A stretch of DNA of 64,000 nt. Origin: Apoderus coryli (lineage: Eukaryota; Arthropoda; Insecta; Coleoptera; Attelabidae). Below, one piece after another: positions 1 to 10,491 of this stretch. Each line of letters starts with the position of its first letter. The stretch's first letter is position 1. The stretch spans positions 11,004,297 to 11,068,296 of the forward strand of contig OU452206.1 in assembly GCA_911728435.2 (NCBI GenBank), written 5' to 3'. The position numbers and the translations under genes are program-made. The notes under the pieces are model-generated. The model saw only the letters and a program-made list of their open reading frames with translations. It did not search any database and was not told the DNA's origin.

Positions 1-1614
1 CGCATCTATAGAAAACAGCATTAAATCGGCTGACAGTGTGCCGCTCAAGAAGGAAAACCAAAGATGAGGAGATCAGTCAGAATATTATGAGAACGAGAAA
101 TGAACTAAGAATTATGCGCAACTACGAGAACTAAAGAAATTTCACAAGCTTTGAGAAATGACGTAAGAAGATTTAATTCGGAGCATATAAATAAGTTTTT
201 CTTGAACCCTTTTTCGTCAATTTTTAAATTACTTTCTTTCGGTTGTGGGTTCAGAAATTATAATTCAATTTTCCTGTGCATTTTTTTTTACTATTTTTTC
301 AAATATTTGCCAGTTTTTGTACTATCCTTATACATAAATACGACGTCCGTTTCGGCAATTTTTTTTTGAATTTTACCTCCTTGAGGTACCTCTATCTTAA
401 AAATATATACAGGAGACATAAAAATATTATTCTATCTAGTTATCATGTCTAAAACTTATTTTTTTTTTTGATTTGTCAACTATTGTTAAAATTTACTTTT
501 TAAAAGGGGCCTCATTTCCAACAGTTTTTGTAATTTTTTGTATTAGGTATAAATGTTAATTTTATTTATTTATTCATTTTTGTCTTGCTTCGAAATGTTA
601 CTGTTATTTTTAGTTGAATTATTCGCAAATATTCTTAATATTCTGAAAAATGTTTTAAATTTTTATCTCGTAAACGAAGCAACATATGAAAAAAATACAA
701 GAGATAAAAAAGTTGTAATTTTAGTTGCTTTATCTCAAGACAATGCCGAAATTAAATTACAGTCAGTGGCGTACATTTTTGTTTGCCAATAATTTTTATT
801 AATTTAAGTCCCTATTTCCAGCAACAACTCTGACAAATTTCAAAGAACTCGGAACGAGATATTTGACTTAATTAAAAAAACCGTTATTTTCATAAAAACT
901 TTAACACCTTGTATCTTGGAAATAATGCTTTTCCGGGCGTATGTTTTTCGGAACTTTTTTTCATAAAATGACCTGAAAAATCACCACTTTAAATTTTGCC
1001 TCGTCTTTTTGAAACACACACACACATAAATGCTCTTATTATTATAATCGGAATTACCACTATGGTCAGAACAAATTCAAATCCAATTCGAGAGTTTGGC
1101 CCACGATTGTAACACTAAAATAAATCTGGTTATAGTTTCAACATTTAGTGAAATTAAAATAATTGAACATTGCTTTAGTTGCTGCAAGGGTGCGGCTATG
1201 ATATTACAAAAAAGATTTATATAATTTGCATGCTTGTAATCATAGTTTTATTAAAACAAAATAAAAAATGGTTTTGGCAAGTTGGCGAATAGCCTTGATA
1301 ATGTAACAAAAATACTCATTTGTTACCCAAATATATTTTTTGTTATTTATTGTTGTACAGGGAGTCCCAAATTCTATGGTTTTTAGAACACAACAACCCG
1401 TAGAGATAGAAAAAATTAGTCAGAATGCCATGACCTATTTTACTTTCCCGCACGGATATAACAATTTTGAAGTTTACTGAGACGATTAAGACCATTTCCA
1501 GATGGAAGTCTGTCTGTCTGTCTGTGTGTGTCTCTGCTGTGTGTGATGGTGTGTATGCATGTGTGTCTGTATGTATTCTTCCAAACGCTTTAACCAATTG
1601 AGGTAAATTTTGGT
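1..1614. other. AT-rich DNA, no gene recognised
   Basis: Short open frames occur on both strands but are low-complexity (Phe, Leu and Asn rich) and match nothing I recognise. A short CA run lies at 1013-1024. A patch at about 950-1005 resembles 36550-36600, so it is probably an old dispersed repeat. Confidence 0.6.
1508..1576. repeat. TCTG/TG microsatellite
   Basis: An imperfect simple repeat that begins as TCTG units and passes into TG and GTGT units. Confidence 0.85.
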
Positions 1615-2530
1615 ATATAATAATAATAAAAGGCTTTATTGTAAAAATAAACATTTTACAAATGGCGAAGTTGAAGTTAGTTTATACTTCTTAACTTAAC
1701 CTAAGTATCAATTAATTAATCATAAATACCATCGAATAAATCAATTATTAATAGGTAATAGCAATAACAATAAACACAAAATGAAAATAAAACAAAAACA
1801 CATCAATCTTAGACTTCAATCAACTTCAATCAACTTTATACAAATCTGTGTATCAGATTCTTTACTGTTTGCTTAAAACGATATCCCTTTAACAGTTTTA
1901 CATCATAGGGCACCTTGTTATAGATACAAGCTACATTATACGAGAAGGATCTTTCAAAAATTGCCGTCAAGTGCATAGGCGGTGTTATAGTATATTTATT
2001 TCGTATATCTATATTGTGTACATCTCCCCTGAACGACACCCTGGCATTTTGTCAGAAATTATTTTGTTATACAAAACAAGAGAGTGTAGCATCCTACGTT
2101 CTTCCATCCTCAGCCATTCCATTTCTCTTAATTTGGCTGTGACGCCTCGTTCTCCTCTCCTTATTCCCCCAATCAATCTTACACAAGAATTCTGCATCAG
2201 CTGAATTCGACCACTTACCTTTTTTGTTAGGCATGGCCCATAGACAGCATCCGCAAAATTAAAATGCGATAAGACTAGGGAATCACACAGTACTTTCCTA
2301 GTTTGGTAATCTGAAACCCGTCTGCAGCCATATATCATTTTCAAATTACAAAAAGCATTTTTGACACATTTATTTACATGCTCCGAAAATCGCAGGTCAT
2401 TGTCAAGAATCAGTCCCAAGTTACGGGCTGATTTTACGCTTTCTAGTTTGGTATTGCCTACTCTTATATCAACCAAATGAGATTGGGGGAGTGCTAGGAT
2501 GAACCCATTAGTTTTTGGTTGAAATCGCTT
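1615..2530 (-). pseudogene. Non-LTR retrotransposon family A, 3' part of RT ORF plus 3' UTR and TAA tail
   Basis: Read on the minus strand this is the C-terminal portion of a LINE reverse transcriptase: the stretch after the catalytic YADD region, with motifs FSEHVNKCVKNAFCNLK, SLVLSHFNFADAVYGPC and IQLMQNSCVRLI. It then continues in another frame with TPPMHLTAIFERSFSYNV. The two parts (about 2009-2530 and 1836-2039) overlap in different frames, so there is a frameshift near 2040. A 3' UTR follows (1633-1835) and the copy ends in TAA-type repeats (about 1616-1632). It is 5'-truncated where family-D sequence begins near 2530. The same protein family recurs at 38264-39890 (minus), 37690-38262 (plus) and 47160-47340 (minus). 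Clade is uncertain; the layout is CR1/jockey-like. Dead copy. Confidence 0.8.
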
Positions 2531-2942
2531 AAGCCCTGTGAGAAAAGTGGACACGACCGCTAACTTTTCAAACAGCAGTAGGGATTTTAAAGCGTTTTTT
2601 ATCTGCTTTACAGCGATAGGTCACTTTTGATATTTGCCCCCATAATTCTCGAGAAAATTGCGTTTAGAATTTCAGAAGTTAGGTATGTAGTTGTAACTTA
2701 TTATAATATTATAAGAATATATTTGGTAATTGAGTACTTTAACACATTGTTAGAGCATTCGCTTCGCATGCGGAAGGATATGGGTTTGAATCCCAGCACT
2801 GGTAATATATTTTTTTTTTAATTTTTGAATAAAGTAGTTTGTTATTTATTGGAAATAATGAAAATAATACAATAATAATTATTATTATTATTAAAATTCT
2901 GTTTCGTTACGCAGGTCATATATTTTTGATTATATTAGATCA
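2531..2942 (+). repeat. tRNA-related repeat family D, copy 1 (5' segment, split by BEL/Pao element)
   Basis: Shares blocks with 13865-14225 (minus), 17556-18015, 20872-21270 and 53575-53790. It has a head (GATAGGTCACTTTTGATAT and GAGAAAATTGCGTTTA types). At about 2748-2808 there is a tRNA-like core with an anticodon-loop-like TTCGCAT and a box B-like GGGTTTGAATCCC. An AT-rich body then ends in a block containing TTTCGTTACGCAGGTCATAT. The copy is interrupted at 2942 by the LTR retrotransposon and resumes at 9021. This looks like a tRNA-derived SINE-type element, although the tRNA-like part sits mid-element rather than at the 5' end. Confidence 0.7.
2938..2942. repeat. Target-site duplication of BEL/Pao element (left)
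   Basis: GATCA immediately before the 5' LTR. The same five bases follow the 3' LTR at 9021-9025. Five-base duplications are usual for BEL/Pao integrases. Confidence 0.9.
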
Positions 2943-3238
2943 TGTTCAGTTTGTTTCATGTTCCTTTTGCAGGTGTACTATTATGTATGTAAACAGACAC
3001 TTAGTGAATTAATGTTGGCAACGCCGAATTTTATGTCTAACGCTGTCATCTAATTCCGTCTTCTTTTTTATCTGTCATTCTAATAATGAAGCCAAGCTAA
3101 GCGGCAGCTCAAAATTAACCTAAATTACAAAGCACGTATTATATTTTTTTTTAATATAATAAATAGAGTTTATTTTGTACATAAGTTACATATTGGTGTT
3201 TTATTAGTTGCATACAAGAGACAATATCACTAAAAACA
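2943..3238 (+). repeat. 5' LTR of BEL/Pao element
   Basis: 296 bp, begins TG and ends CA. It carries an AATAAA at 3158-3163 that could serve as the polyadenylation signal. I see no mismatch against the 3' LTR at 8725-9020. Confidence 0.93.
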
Positions 3239-3239
3239 T

Positions 3240-3256
3240 TGGTCCTTCGAGCCGGA
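3240..3256 (+). promoter_or_regulatory. Primer-binding site, tRNA-Tyr type
   Basis: TGGTCCTTCGAGCCGGA lies one base after the LTR. Its complement, TCCGGCTCGAAGGACCA, matches the 3' acceptor and T-arm strand plus CCA that I recall for insect tRNA-Tyr. The match to tRNA-Tyr is from memory of the tRNA, not a search. Confidence 0.75.
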
Positions 3257-3470
3257 TAGCAGCATAATAAAGTACAATAAAGTTGATACCAAACAAGTTG
3301 AAAGTGCAAACGATTAAGAAGATTTGGTGAAGCAAAATCTAATTGGAGCTTATTTGGAGTCCAGTTTACGCAGTTTGTTATCACTAGTAAGATCGTTCCT
3401 TTTTATACTTTCCATTATTACATTGCATACCTTTATTAGCTTAAATTTGTACAATAATAAGTGTAGAGCC

Positions 3471-6400
3471 ATGCCGCCAAAAACAATAAACCAGCACAAA
3501 ATGCGCACAACAGTTCTATTAGGGCAATTTAATAGAAATTGTGACTTCATAGAGGCTTTCGAGATAGCGACAGGTTCAAGTGAGGAACTTAAAGCACGTT
3601 TAGACTCGCTTAACAACATTTTTGTAGAATTTGATATGGAACAAACACAATTAGAGTTGCTAGATTCTGAGAACTCAGACGATTATGTTCATGTTCGTAC
3701 TAATTTCGAAAATACATATTACAAAACAATAGGTAAAGCTAGGAAACTAATAGATAGCGTGGTTAGGCCACCCACAGCAGGTGGTGATACACCTAAAGCA
3801 AACATTCAAAGTAAAACATTGCCGCGAATCAATCTACCTGAATTTGATGGTAGTTTTGACAAGTGGATTCCGTTCTATGACCGTTTTTTATCATTAGTTC
3901 ATAACAATGATTCATTAGATCAGTCACAAAAACTTTACTACTTGCAAAATTGTCTCAAGGGCGAAGCCCTAGAAGAAATTGATTCCATAATGACCTCATC
4001 TGAGGATAGTTACCAGGTAGCATGGGATGTATTGTGCAAAACATTTCATAAAAAACGAATTATCGTAAACAGTCACCTTAAGGCAATTTATGAGATTCCT
4101 AAAATTCAAAAAGAGTCCAGGGACGGACTCAAATATTTAGTAACGACGCTTCAAAAAAGTATCCGTTCTTTGGAAGTGTTAGGAGAACCAACTAAGAGTT
4201 GGGATTCTATTATTATTTATTTTATGTATTGCAAACTCGATCCAGTAACGCAGCTTGAGTGGGAAAAAGAGGTTCTGGACGAGGAGGTGCCTGCATACGA
4301 TGATTTTATTAAATTTTTGTCAAAAAAGTGTCAAGTTCTATGCTCACAAACTAGTAGTGGTTTTAGTAGTATTAAACAAGTTGATCGCATTCACACTAAT
4401 AAATCAAATAACGTACGTAAATATGACAAGCAGTTCACTCATTTAGCAACAGATAAACCAAGTTGCGCATTTTGTAGAAACACCCACTATTTATACAGTT
4501 GTCGCGATTTTCTAAAATTATCTCCCAAACAGAGATTTAATGAAGTTCGAAAATTAAAACTCTGTACAAACTGCCTAAAGGCAGATCATTTTGTTAAAAA
4601 ATGTCCTTCAGTTTCAAAGTCTATAGGCTGTAAAGTATGCAACGCATATCATAATACTTTATTGCATATTGACAACCCCAGTGGCGTATCAAATGAGGGC
4701 GAAGCAACCTCTAGCCGCAACCAAGATCAAGGCATTTCAAATAACATCGTTGCTCATGTAGTAGGCAAGAGCAAGCCAGACCCTTACATATTGCTGTCAA
4801 CAGCTGTCATTTACATTTCAAATTCAAAGAACGAGTTGATCAAGGTCAGAGCGCTTCTGGACTCAGGCAGCCAGAGTAATTTCATGACGAAACAACTACA
4901 CGTCCGTTTAGGTCTTAAGGGTGAGCGTGTTCATATTCCAGTGGCGGGTGTCAGTGGGGCACCAATCAATATACATAGCAAGGTTGAAACGTCAATTAAA
5001 TCGTCTTACAATAACTTCCAAGCAAATTTGAGTTTTCTTATATTAGAAACGATTACAGGGAAAATTCCGGGAGTTAGTCTGGACACAACAGGGTTATCAA
5101 TACCAAAAAACATAAAATTAGCGGATCCTTCATTTTCTGACAGTTCAGATATTGACCTATTGTTAGGCGCAGGCATATTCTTCAGCTTACTTTGTGTTGG
5201 ACAAATACGATTAGGTATGGGGCAACCATTGTTGCAAAAATCTCACCTAGGATGGTTATTGTCAGGTCCTATCAATGTTCCAAGTTTCGAAAGGAAAATA
5301 CAATGCCATTTAAACATAAATCAACAGATTCTTGATCAAATCGAACGATTTTGGAAGATCGAAGAAGTCGATGCTATCAAATCGTTATCCACAGAAGAAG
5401 AAATGTGTGAAAGCCATTTCATAGAAAACACAAAGCGTGATCATAATGGTAGATTCGTAGTTAAATTGCCATTGCGCGATAATTTTGTTGAGTTGGGTGA
5501 TTCATATAACCAGGCCGAGCAGCGTTTTCATGCTCTAGAACGAAAATTATCGAAAAGTCAAAATCTCAATACACAATATGCACAGTTCATTAAGGAATAT
5601 CTTGAGTTAGGTCACATGACTGAAATATCGCCTCAATCTGGTTTCTTTCCTAAGCCATTGTTTTATTTGCCACATCACGCAGTTATCAAGGACGCTAGTC
5701 TGACAACAAAGTTACGTGTGGTTTTCGACGGGTCAGCCAAAACCACCAGCGGGTTATCTCTCAACGATGTTCTTAGAACAGGCCCAGTCATTCAAAACGA
5801 CTTATTTTCTATAGTCACTCGTTTTAGAAAACATAATGTCGTTTTTATGGCGGACATAGCCAAAATGTATAGACAAGTTATCGTAGACAAAGACGATCGA
5901 AGTTTGCAAATGATTCTTTGGCGCGATAATCCCGAGCATGAGTTGAAACAATTTCAGCTTAACACAGTCACGTACGGTCTATCCAGCGCTAGCTTCTTAG
6001 CAATACGCTGCATACATCAGATTGCAATGGAAAACAAGGAAACGTTTCCAGAAGCTTTCAAAATCATAACAAAAGATTTTTATGTCGATGATTTGATATC
6101 AGGAGCTCCCACAGTTGAGGAGGCTGCCAAGTTGAAAGATGCCATATCTTTAGTCCTGGGAAAGGCTGGTTTCGAACTTCGCAAGTGGACTTCAAATCAT
6201 TTTGAGCTTTTTGAGCAATCAAGGACTTCTAATGTCAACTCTCCCTACTTCATAACTGATGACAAAACTGTGAAGGCGCTTGGTTTAATTTGGGATTCCA
6301 GTTCAGATTGTTTAGGTTATGTAGTAAATGATAGTATAGATAATTCCTTGAAAGTAACAAAACGAACAATTTTGTCAGTGGTATCAAAAATATTCGATCC

Positions 6401-8636
6401 GTTGGGTTTGATAGGTCCTACGATAACTTCAGCTAAAATAATCCTTCAAAAATTATGGATGTTGAAAATCGGCTGGGACGAATCAGTTCCCTTTGACATT
6501 CATACATATTGGTCAAAAATTCGGCACCAATTTCCGTTATTAAATAACGTCAAAATACCCAGGCAAGTTGTCGGGTCATGCTGCGTCTCAGTTGAATTAC
6601 ACGGATTCTGCGATGCATCTGAGGCGGCATATGGCGCATGTGTTTACATCAGATCAACAAGTAAGCACGGTAAACATAACGTTCGTCTGGTGTGCGCGAA
6701 ATCACGCGTCGCACCCCTGAAAAAAGTTACATTGCCAAGATTGGAACTCTGTGGTGCAGTACTATTAGCAAATCTTGTAAGGAAGGTTTCGAATAGCATA
6801 GAAATTAATTTCGCCAACATCTTTTACTGGACAGACTCAAGTATCGTGTTATCCTGGTTATCAGCATCAGCTTGTGATTGGAAAACCTTTGTTGCAAATA
6901 GGGTTGCAGAAATTCATAGTTTATCCCAGGTGAACCAATGGCATCACATTGATTCAGGTGATAACCCGGCAGATTTAATATCCCGAGGTATCACTCCACA
7001 GTTATTAATTGATTCCACGCTCTGGTGGAACGGTCCACAATGGATGTTGCAAGACAAAAAACTCTGGCCAATTCCTAAGATCTTCTCTGGTAGTGAAATA
7101 CCAGAAAAGCGAAAAAACAAGCCTTTACAATTTTCATTTCCTGCAATCGATGATTTCAAAATCTTTGACAAATATTCTTCATTACACAAACTGCAAAACG
7201 TCATTGCGTATTGTTTAAGATTTGTTAGTAATTGTCGATCAAAACAATTAAATGAAAACTTAACTACAATTGAATTGTACAATGCATTTGAAAAACTAAT
7301 TTTCATGGCGCAAATGCAAACATTTCCCAAAGAACTTTATGACCTTAAGAATTATGGCCAAGTCTCCTCCAAAAGTCGTATAATCCCACTGAATCCTTTT
7401 TTAGATGAGAAAGGATTAATAAGAGTAGGTGGTAGGTTAAGAAAGTCAAATTTAACTCACAACCAAAAACATCCATATGTTTTATCTGACAAACATCCTC
7501 TGGCCGCTCTGATTATAAGATCTGAGCATCTTCGGCTGTTACACGCGGGTCCTCAATTAGTGCTGGCCTCCGTGCGTAATAGAGTCTGGATTTTAAATAG
7601 TAGAAATGCGGTGCGTAAAATAACGCGCGCGTGCATAAAATGTTTTCGAGCAAAACCTGAGACAGCATCTCAACAAATGGGTGATTTACCCTCGCTCAGG
7701 TTAATTCCAGCTCGACCCTTCAGTACAGCAGGTGTAGATTGTGCAGGGCCGTACCTCATTAAAGATGGCAAGTTGCGAACAAGAAAGCTTGTCAAAACAT
7801 ACATATGTATATTCATTTGTTTTTCAACAAAGGCCGTTCACATAGAGCTTTTGGGTGACTTAACCACAGCTTCATTTTTGAACGCTCTCAAAAGATTTAT
7901 AGGCAGACGGGGCATTTGTAAACAAATATTTTCAGATAATGGAACGAATTTTGTTGGTAGCAAAAATGAACTAAATAGCAGTTACAAAAAATTACGAAAT
8001 GATCCAACAATTGCCGATTATTTAAATGCAAATTTAATAGAGTGGCATTTTATCCCACCGCGTGCACCTAACTTTGGAGGCTTATGGGAGGCTTCCGTAA
8101 AAAGTGCAAAATATCATTTAAATAGGGTATTAGGAAATGCCCATTTAACCTATGAGGAGTTATACACTATTATTGTTCAAATTGAGGCTATCCTTAACTC
8201 CCGACCCATAACTCCATTGTCTTCCGATCCGCACGATCTTACAGCGTTAACCCCAGCACACTTCCTGATTGGCGACAGTTTAACTACATTTCCTGAGCTT
8301 CAAGTGTCGGAGATGGCAACGAATCGTCTGAATCACTATGAAAGACTTCGTCAGATCATTCAGCACTTTTGGGGTCGATGGAAAAATGAATATCTTGGAG
8401 GCCTTCAGCAACGAACGAAGTGGCTACAAAAACATGACAATTTAAAGGTTGGACAATTGGCCCTGATAAAGGAAGACAACACGCATCCACTTCAGTGGCC
8501 TTTGGGTCGCATAACAGAGGTTATTACGGGCAAGGACAATCTCGTGAGAGTTGTTGTGCTAAGAACGGCAAGTGGGGACAGAAAAAGAGCAGTGTCTCAA
8601 ATATGTGTGCTTCCGTTAGACTCTGATTTTCAGTGA
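3471..8636 (+). CDS. BEL/Pao gag-pol polyprotein (1721 aa)
   Basis: Encodes all the element's own proteins. The frame is open from 3324, but that upstream stretch begins with TTG. The first in-frame ATG is 3471 (MPPKTINQ), which I take as the start. Order by residue from that Met: Gag/DUF1759-like region ~50-300; Cys clusters ~332 and a CCHC knuckle ~365 (CTNCLKADHFVKKC); aspartic protease ALLDSGS, Asp ~464; reverse transcriptase ~740-950 with YVDD at 871-874; RNase H with FCDAS ~1048 and WTDSS ~1121; integrase with an HHCC-type finger ~1350-1390 and catalytic-type Asp ~1423, Asp ~1490 (FSDNGTNF) and Glu ~1540 (GLWEASVK); then a C-terminal BEL/Pao domain (HFWGRWKNEYL) ~1640-1690. No frameshift or stop is seen, and the length is normal for the family. 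It would act in cytoplasmic virus-like particles and then integrate in the nucleus. Confidence 0.93.
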   Translation: MPPKTINQHKMRTTVLLGQFNRNCDFIEAFEIATGSSEELKARLDSLNNIFVEFDMEQTQLELLDSENSDDYVHVRTNFENTYYKTIGKARKLIDSVVRPPTAGGDTPKANIQSKTLPRINLPEFDGSFDKWIPFYDRFLSLVHNNDSLDQSQKLYYLQNCLKGEALEEIDSIMTSSEDSYQVAWDVLCKTFHKKRIIVNSHLKAIYEIPKIQKESRDGLKYLVTTLQKSIRSLEVLGEPTKSWDSIIIYFMYCKLDPVTQLEWEKEVLDEEVPAYDDFIKFLSKKCQVLCSQTSSGFSSIKQVDRIHTNKSNNVRKYDKQFTHLATDKPSCAFCRNTHYLYSCRDFLKLSPKQRFNEVRKLKLCTNCLKADHFVKKCPSVSKSIGCKVCNAYHNTLLHIDNPSGVSNEGEATSSRNQDQGISNNIVAHVVGKSKPDPYILLSTAVIYISNSKNELIKVRALLDSGSQSNFMTKQLHVRLGLKGERVHIPVAGVSGAPINIHSKVETSIKSSYNNFQANLSFLILETITGKIPGVSLDTTGLSIPKNIKLADPSFSDSSDIDLLLGAGIFFSLLCVGQIRLGMGQPLLQKSHLGWLLSGPINVPSFERKIQCHLNINQQILDQIERFWKIEEVDAIKSLSTEEEMCESHFIENTKRDHNGRFVVKLPLRDNFVELGDSYNQAEQRFHALERKLSKSQNLNTQYAQFIKEYLELGHMTEISPQSGFFPKPLFYLPHHAVIKDASLTTKLRVVFDGSAKTTSGLSLNDVLRTGPVIQNDLFSIVTRFRKHNVVFMADIAKMYRQVIVDKDDRSLQMILWRDNPEHELKQFQLNTVTYGLSSASFLAIRCIHQIAMENKETFPEAFKIITKDFYVDDLISGAPTVEEAAKLKDAISLVLGKAGFELRKWTSNHFELFEQSRTSNVNSPYFITDDKTVKALGLIWDSSSDCLGYVVNDSIDNSLKVTKRTILSVVSKIFDPLGLIGPTITSAKIILQKLWMLKIGWDESVPFDIHTYWSKIRHQFPLLNNVKIPRQVVGSCCVSVELHGFCDASEAAYGACVYIRSTSKHGKHNVRLVCAKSRVAPLKKVTLPRLELCGAVLLANLVRKVSNSIEINFANIFYWTDSSIVLSWLSASACDWKTFVANRVAEIHSLSQVNQWHHIDSGDNPADLISRGITPQLLIDSTLWWNGPQWMLQDKKLWPIPKIFSGSEIPEKRKNKPLQFSFPAIDDFKIFDKYSSLHKLQNVIAYCLRFVSNCRSKQLNENLTTIELYNAFEKLIFMAQMQTFPKELYDLKNYGQVSSKSRIIPLNPFLDEKGLIRVGGRLRKSNLTHNQKHPYVLSDKHPLAALIIRSEHLRLLHAGPQLVLASVRNRVWILNSRNAVRKITRACIKCFRAKPETASQQMGDLPSLRLIPARPFSTAGVDCAGPYLIKDGKLRTRKLVKTYICIFICFSTKAVHIELLGDLTTASFLNALKRFIGRRGICKQIFSDNGTNFVGSKNELNSSYKKLRNDPTIADYLNANLIEWHFIPPRAPNFGGLWEASVKSAKYHLNRVLGNAHLTYEELYTIIVQIEAILNSRPITPLSSDPHDLTALTPAHFLIGDSLTTFPELQVSEMATNRLNHYERLRQIIQHFWGRWKNEYLGGLQQRTKWLQKHDNLKVGQLALIKEDNTHPLQWPLGRITEVITGKDNLVRVVVLRTASGDRKRAVSQICVLPLDSDFQ

Positions 8637-8710
8637 AAGTGACATTATAATATATTATATGTATTTGTATATTTTTTCTCATTGTATTTGTTTTGAAAGG
8701 CGTTCCTTTC

Positions 8711-8721
8711 AAGGGGGCCGG
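8711..8721 (+). promoter_or_regulatory. Polypurine tract
   Basis: AAGGGGGCCGG, mostly purine, ends three bases before the 3' LTR. This is the expected position for the plus-strand primer of reverse transcription. Confidence 0.7.
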
Positions 8722-8724
8722 TTA

Positions 8725-9020
8725 TGTTCAGTTTGTTTCATGTTCCTTTTGCAGGTGTACTATTATGTATGTAAACAGACACTTAGTGAATTAATGTTGG
8801 CAACGCCGAATTTTATGTCTAACGCTGTCATCTAATTCCGTCTTCTTTTTTATCTGTCATTCTAATAATGAAGCCAAGCTAAGCGGCAGCTCAAAATTAA
8901 CCTAAATTACAAAGCACGTATTATATTTTTTTTTAATATAATAAATAGAGTTTATTTTGTACATAAGTTACATATTGGTGTTTTATTAGTTGCATACAAG
9001 AGACAATATCACTAAAAACA
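8725..9020 (+). repeat. 3' LTR of BEL/Pao element
   Basis: 296 bp and apparently identical to 2943-3238. It is followed by the GATCA duplication at 9021-9025. Confidence 0.93.
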
Positions 9021-9066
9021 GATCATGTCGGGAAAGTTTTGGGGCGATATTACCGATTTTTTTTAA
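9021..9066 (+). repeat. Family D copy 1, 3' remainder
   Basis: TGTCGGGAAAGTTTTGGGG followed by an ACCGATTTTTT-type end matches the 3' end of the uninterrupted copy at 21230-21270. This confirms that the LTR element split one repeat. Confidence 0.75.
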
Positions 9067-10190
9067 ACCATCCAAGAGAGATACAGTTCGTATCTAATTT
9101 AATCCCTTATAAAAATTGTCTATGTACAGCCTATGCTTTATAGTAAACTATAATTTTAGCTTCTCTGTTTAATTTGGAAACTGTTTTTAATCTTCAGACC
9201 CAATTTTGACATTCTGAGAATAACAGCTATAGTCTTTCTAATCTTAATTTAAAATATATAAATTTAACGATTCTGCCGGGCTATCTGTTCCCATGCCTTT
9301 TTAAATTACAAATGGGCATCGAATCCAGCGTATTTTTCTCCCTATAATAAATCATGCCTGCCTAAGGATACCGACAGTAATAAAAATAACTACAGTGACT
9401 AGAAAAAGTTGGGTTAATGATTAGAGTTTGCAAATAATAAATAAATATAATATGAATGAAACAAATAATTTTTGGCAACGTATTATTTTGTTATTAATCG
9501 AAATATAATCGGATGGACATCATATGGTATGGCGAAAACTTAATGTGTAATTTAAACAAGAAAAATTGTGTCCGACAGTAAAACACGGTGGCAGAATATT
9601 GTAACCATGATCTGTTCAATAGTTTTTCTTAGATTAATAAAATGAAAGAAGATCTATCAAATTACATAATAATTTTTAATAATACTAATAGTGGATGAAG
9701 CTTTTTGCAATCATTGTATCAGACACCGCCGGTATTAGGGTGCACTGTAGTTATATATATACAGACAGTTTTTTTTATAAGGCCGTATATCAGTGACACG
9801 ACCGGAACACGTTTGTTTTCGTTCTGAGGGGGAATTATTTTGTGACAAGTGTAAGTATATAATATAATATTTGTTTTTAAAAATATTTTTAAAATGGCAA
9901 AACAGATATACATTTAACATTAATTGTTAATACGTAAAGGATTTTTAAAATATTGTAGGGCATTGTTATGAAAAATTAAAAGGGTGCGCCTATGGACGGC
10001 TGAGGTTGGTATTGACATTACAAAGGGATATCGAGTTGTGGTTTTTTTATATCATTTTCAATTAAGATTAGAAAGACTATAGTTTTAATACAAAACAAAC
10101 AAACAAAACAACAATCTAAATTAGTAGAATTAAACATTAACAAACAAATTTATGTTTGTTGAAGTAATCCATTAGAGATGAGTGATGTAT
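9067..10190. other. AT-rich DNA with a possible inverted-repeat-bounded element (about 9228-10083)
   Basis: No gene is recognised. CTATAGTCTTTCTAATCTTA near 9228 recurs inverted at about 10060-10083, followed by related AT-rich sequence. This may be the two ends of a small non-autonomous DNA element, but I see no clear target duplication. Confidence 0.35.
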
Positions 10191-10253
10191 ATACAGGAAA
10201 TGAAACGTCGTCTACTCCATAAAATTATTTATATATATGAGAGAGCGAGTTGA

Positions 10254-10370
10254 TTTTGGCGACATCTAGCGTGAACAGGCAATATGCCGGGTGAAACACA
10301 GTTCACAACGATGGCCGGACAAGAAGCAACAACTCCATGCCATGCCTGTTCACGCTAGATGTCGCCAAAA
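10254..10370. repeat. Perfect 28-bp inverted repeat within the ribozyme-bearing element
   Basis: 10254-10281 and 10343-10370 are exact inverted copies containing GGCGACATCTAGCGTGAACA. Related sequence occurs at 47541-47925 (minus) and about 32518-32580 (plus). Confidence 0.85.
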
Positions 10371-10447
10371 ACATCTCTCTCAATCAATTCTTGTGCTAGT
10401 ATAAGCTCTTTGTAAATGTTGGAAATTTGGGTCACACTGCCTGCCGA

Positions 10448-10491
10448 TCACCACTGATGAGTCGTGGATCGGCGAAACGGCCGTCTGGTGA
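10448..10491 (+). ncRNA. Hammerhead ribozyme, type I, minimal helix III (copy 1)
   Basis: Helix I TCACCA (10448-10453) pairs with TGGTGA (10486-10491). The core CTGATGA is at 10454-10460. Helix II is GTCG (10461-10464) with CGGC (10470-10473) around the loop TGGAT. GAA follows at 10474-10476. Helix III is the self-complementary ACGGCCGT (10477-10484). The cleavage base is C at 10485, in a GUC triplet. Helix III has no loop, so efficient cleavage probably needs two copies in tandem or in trans, as reported for ribozymes of Penelope-like elements. Helix I is extended by outer pairings (10432-10441 with 10498-10507; 10417-10428 with 10511-10522). Confidence 0.9.

Larger units (their letters stand above)
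2943..9020 (+). mobile_element. Full-length BEL/Pao LTR retrotransposon
   Basis: A complete 6078-bp element: 5' LTR 2943-3238, primer-binding site 3240-3256, one gag-pol ORF, polypurine tract 8711-8721 and 3' LTR 8725-9020, flanked by GATCA duplications. The domain order, with reverse transcriptase before integrase, plus the Pao-type protease and C-terminal extension, place it in BEL/Pao. No env-like ORF follows pol. The LTRs look identical by eye and the ORF has no break, so insertion was probably recent and the copy may be competent. It sits inside a family-D repeat. Confidence 0.95.

Noticed and set aside
2748..2808. tRNA-Ala gene
   Set aside because: The anticodon-arm-like part with a CGC loop and box B are present, but the 5' half is not tRNA-like; repeat copy.
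3324..3470. N-terminal extension of the BEL/Pao polyprotein
   Set aside because: The open frame has no ATG before 3471; 3324 is TTG, not expected as a start in this setting.
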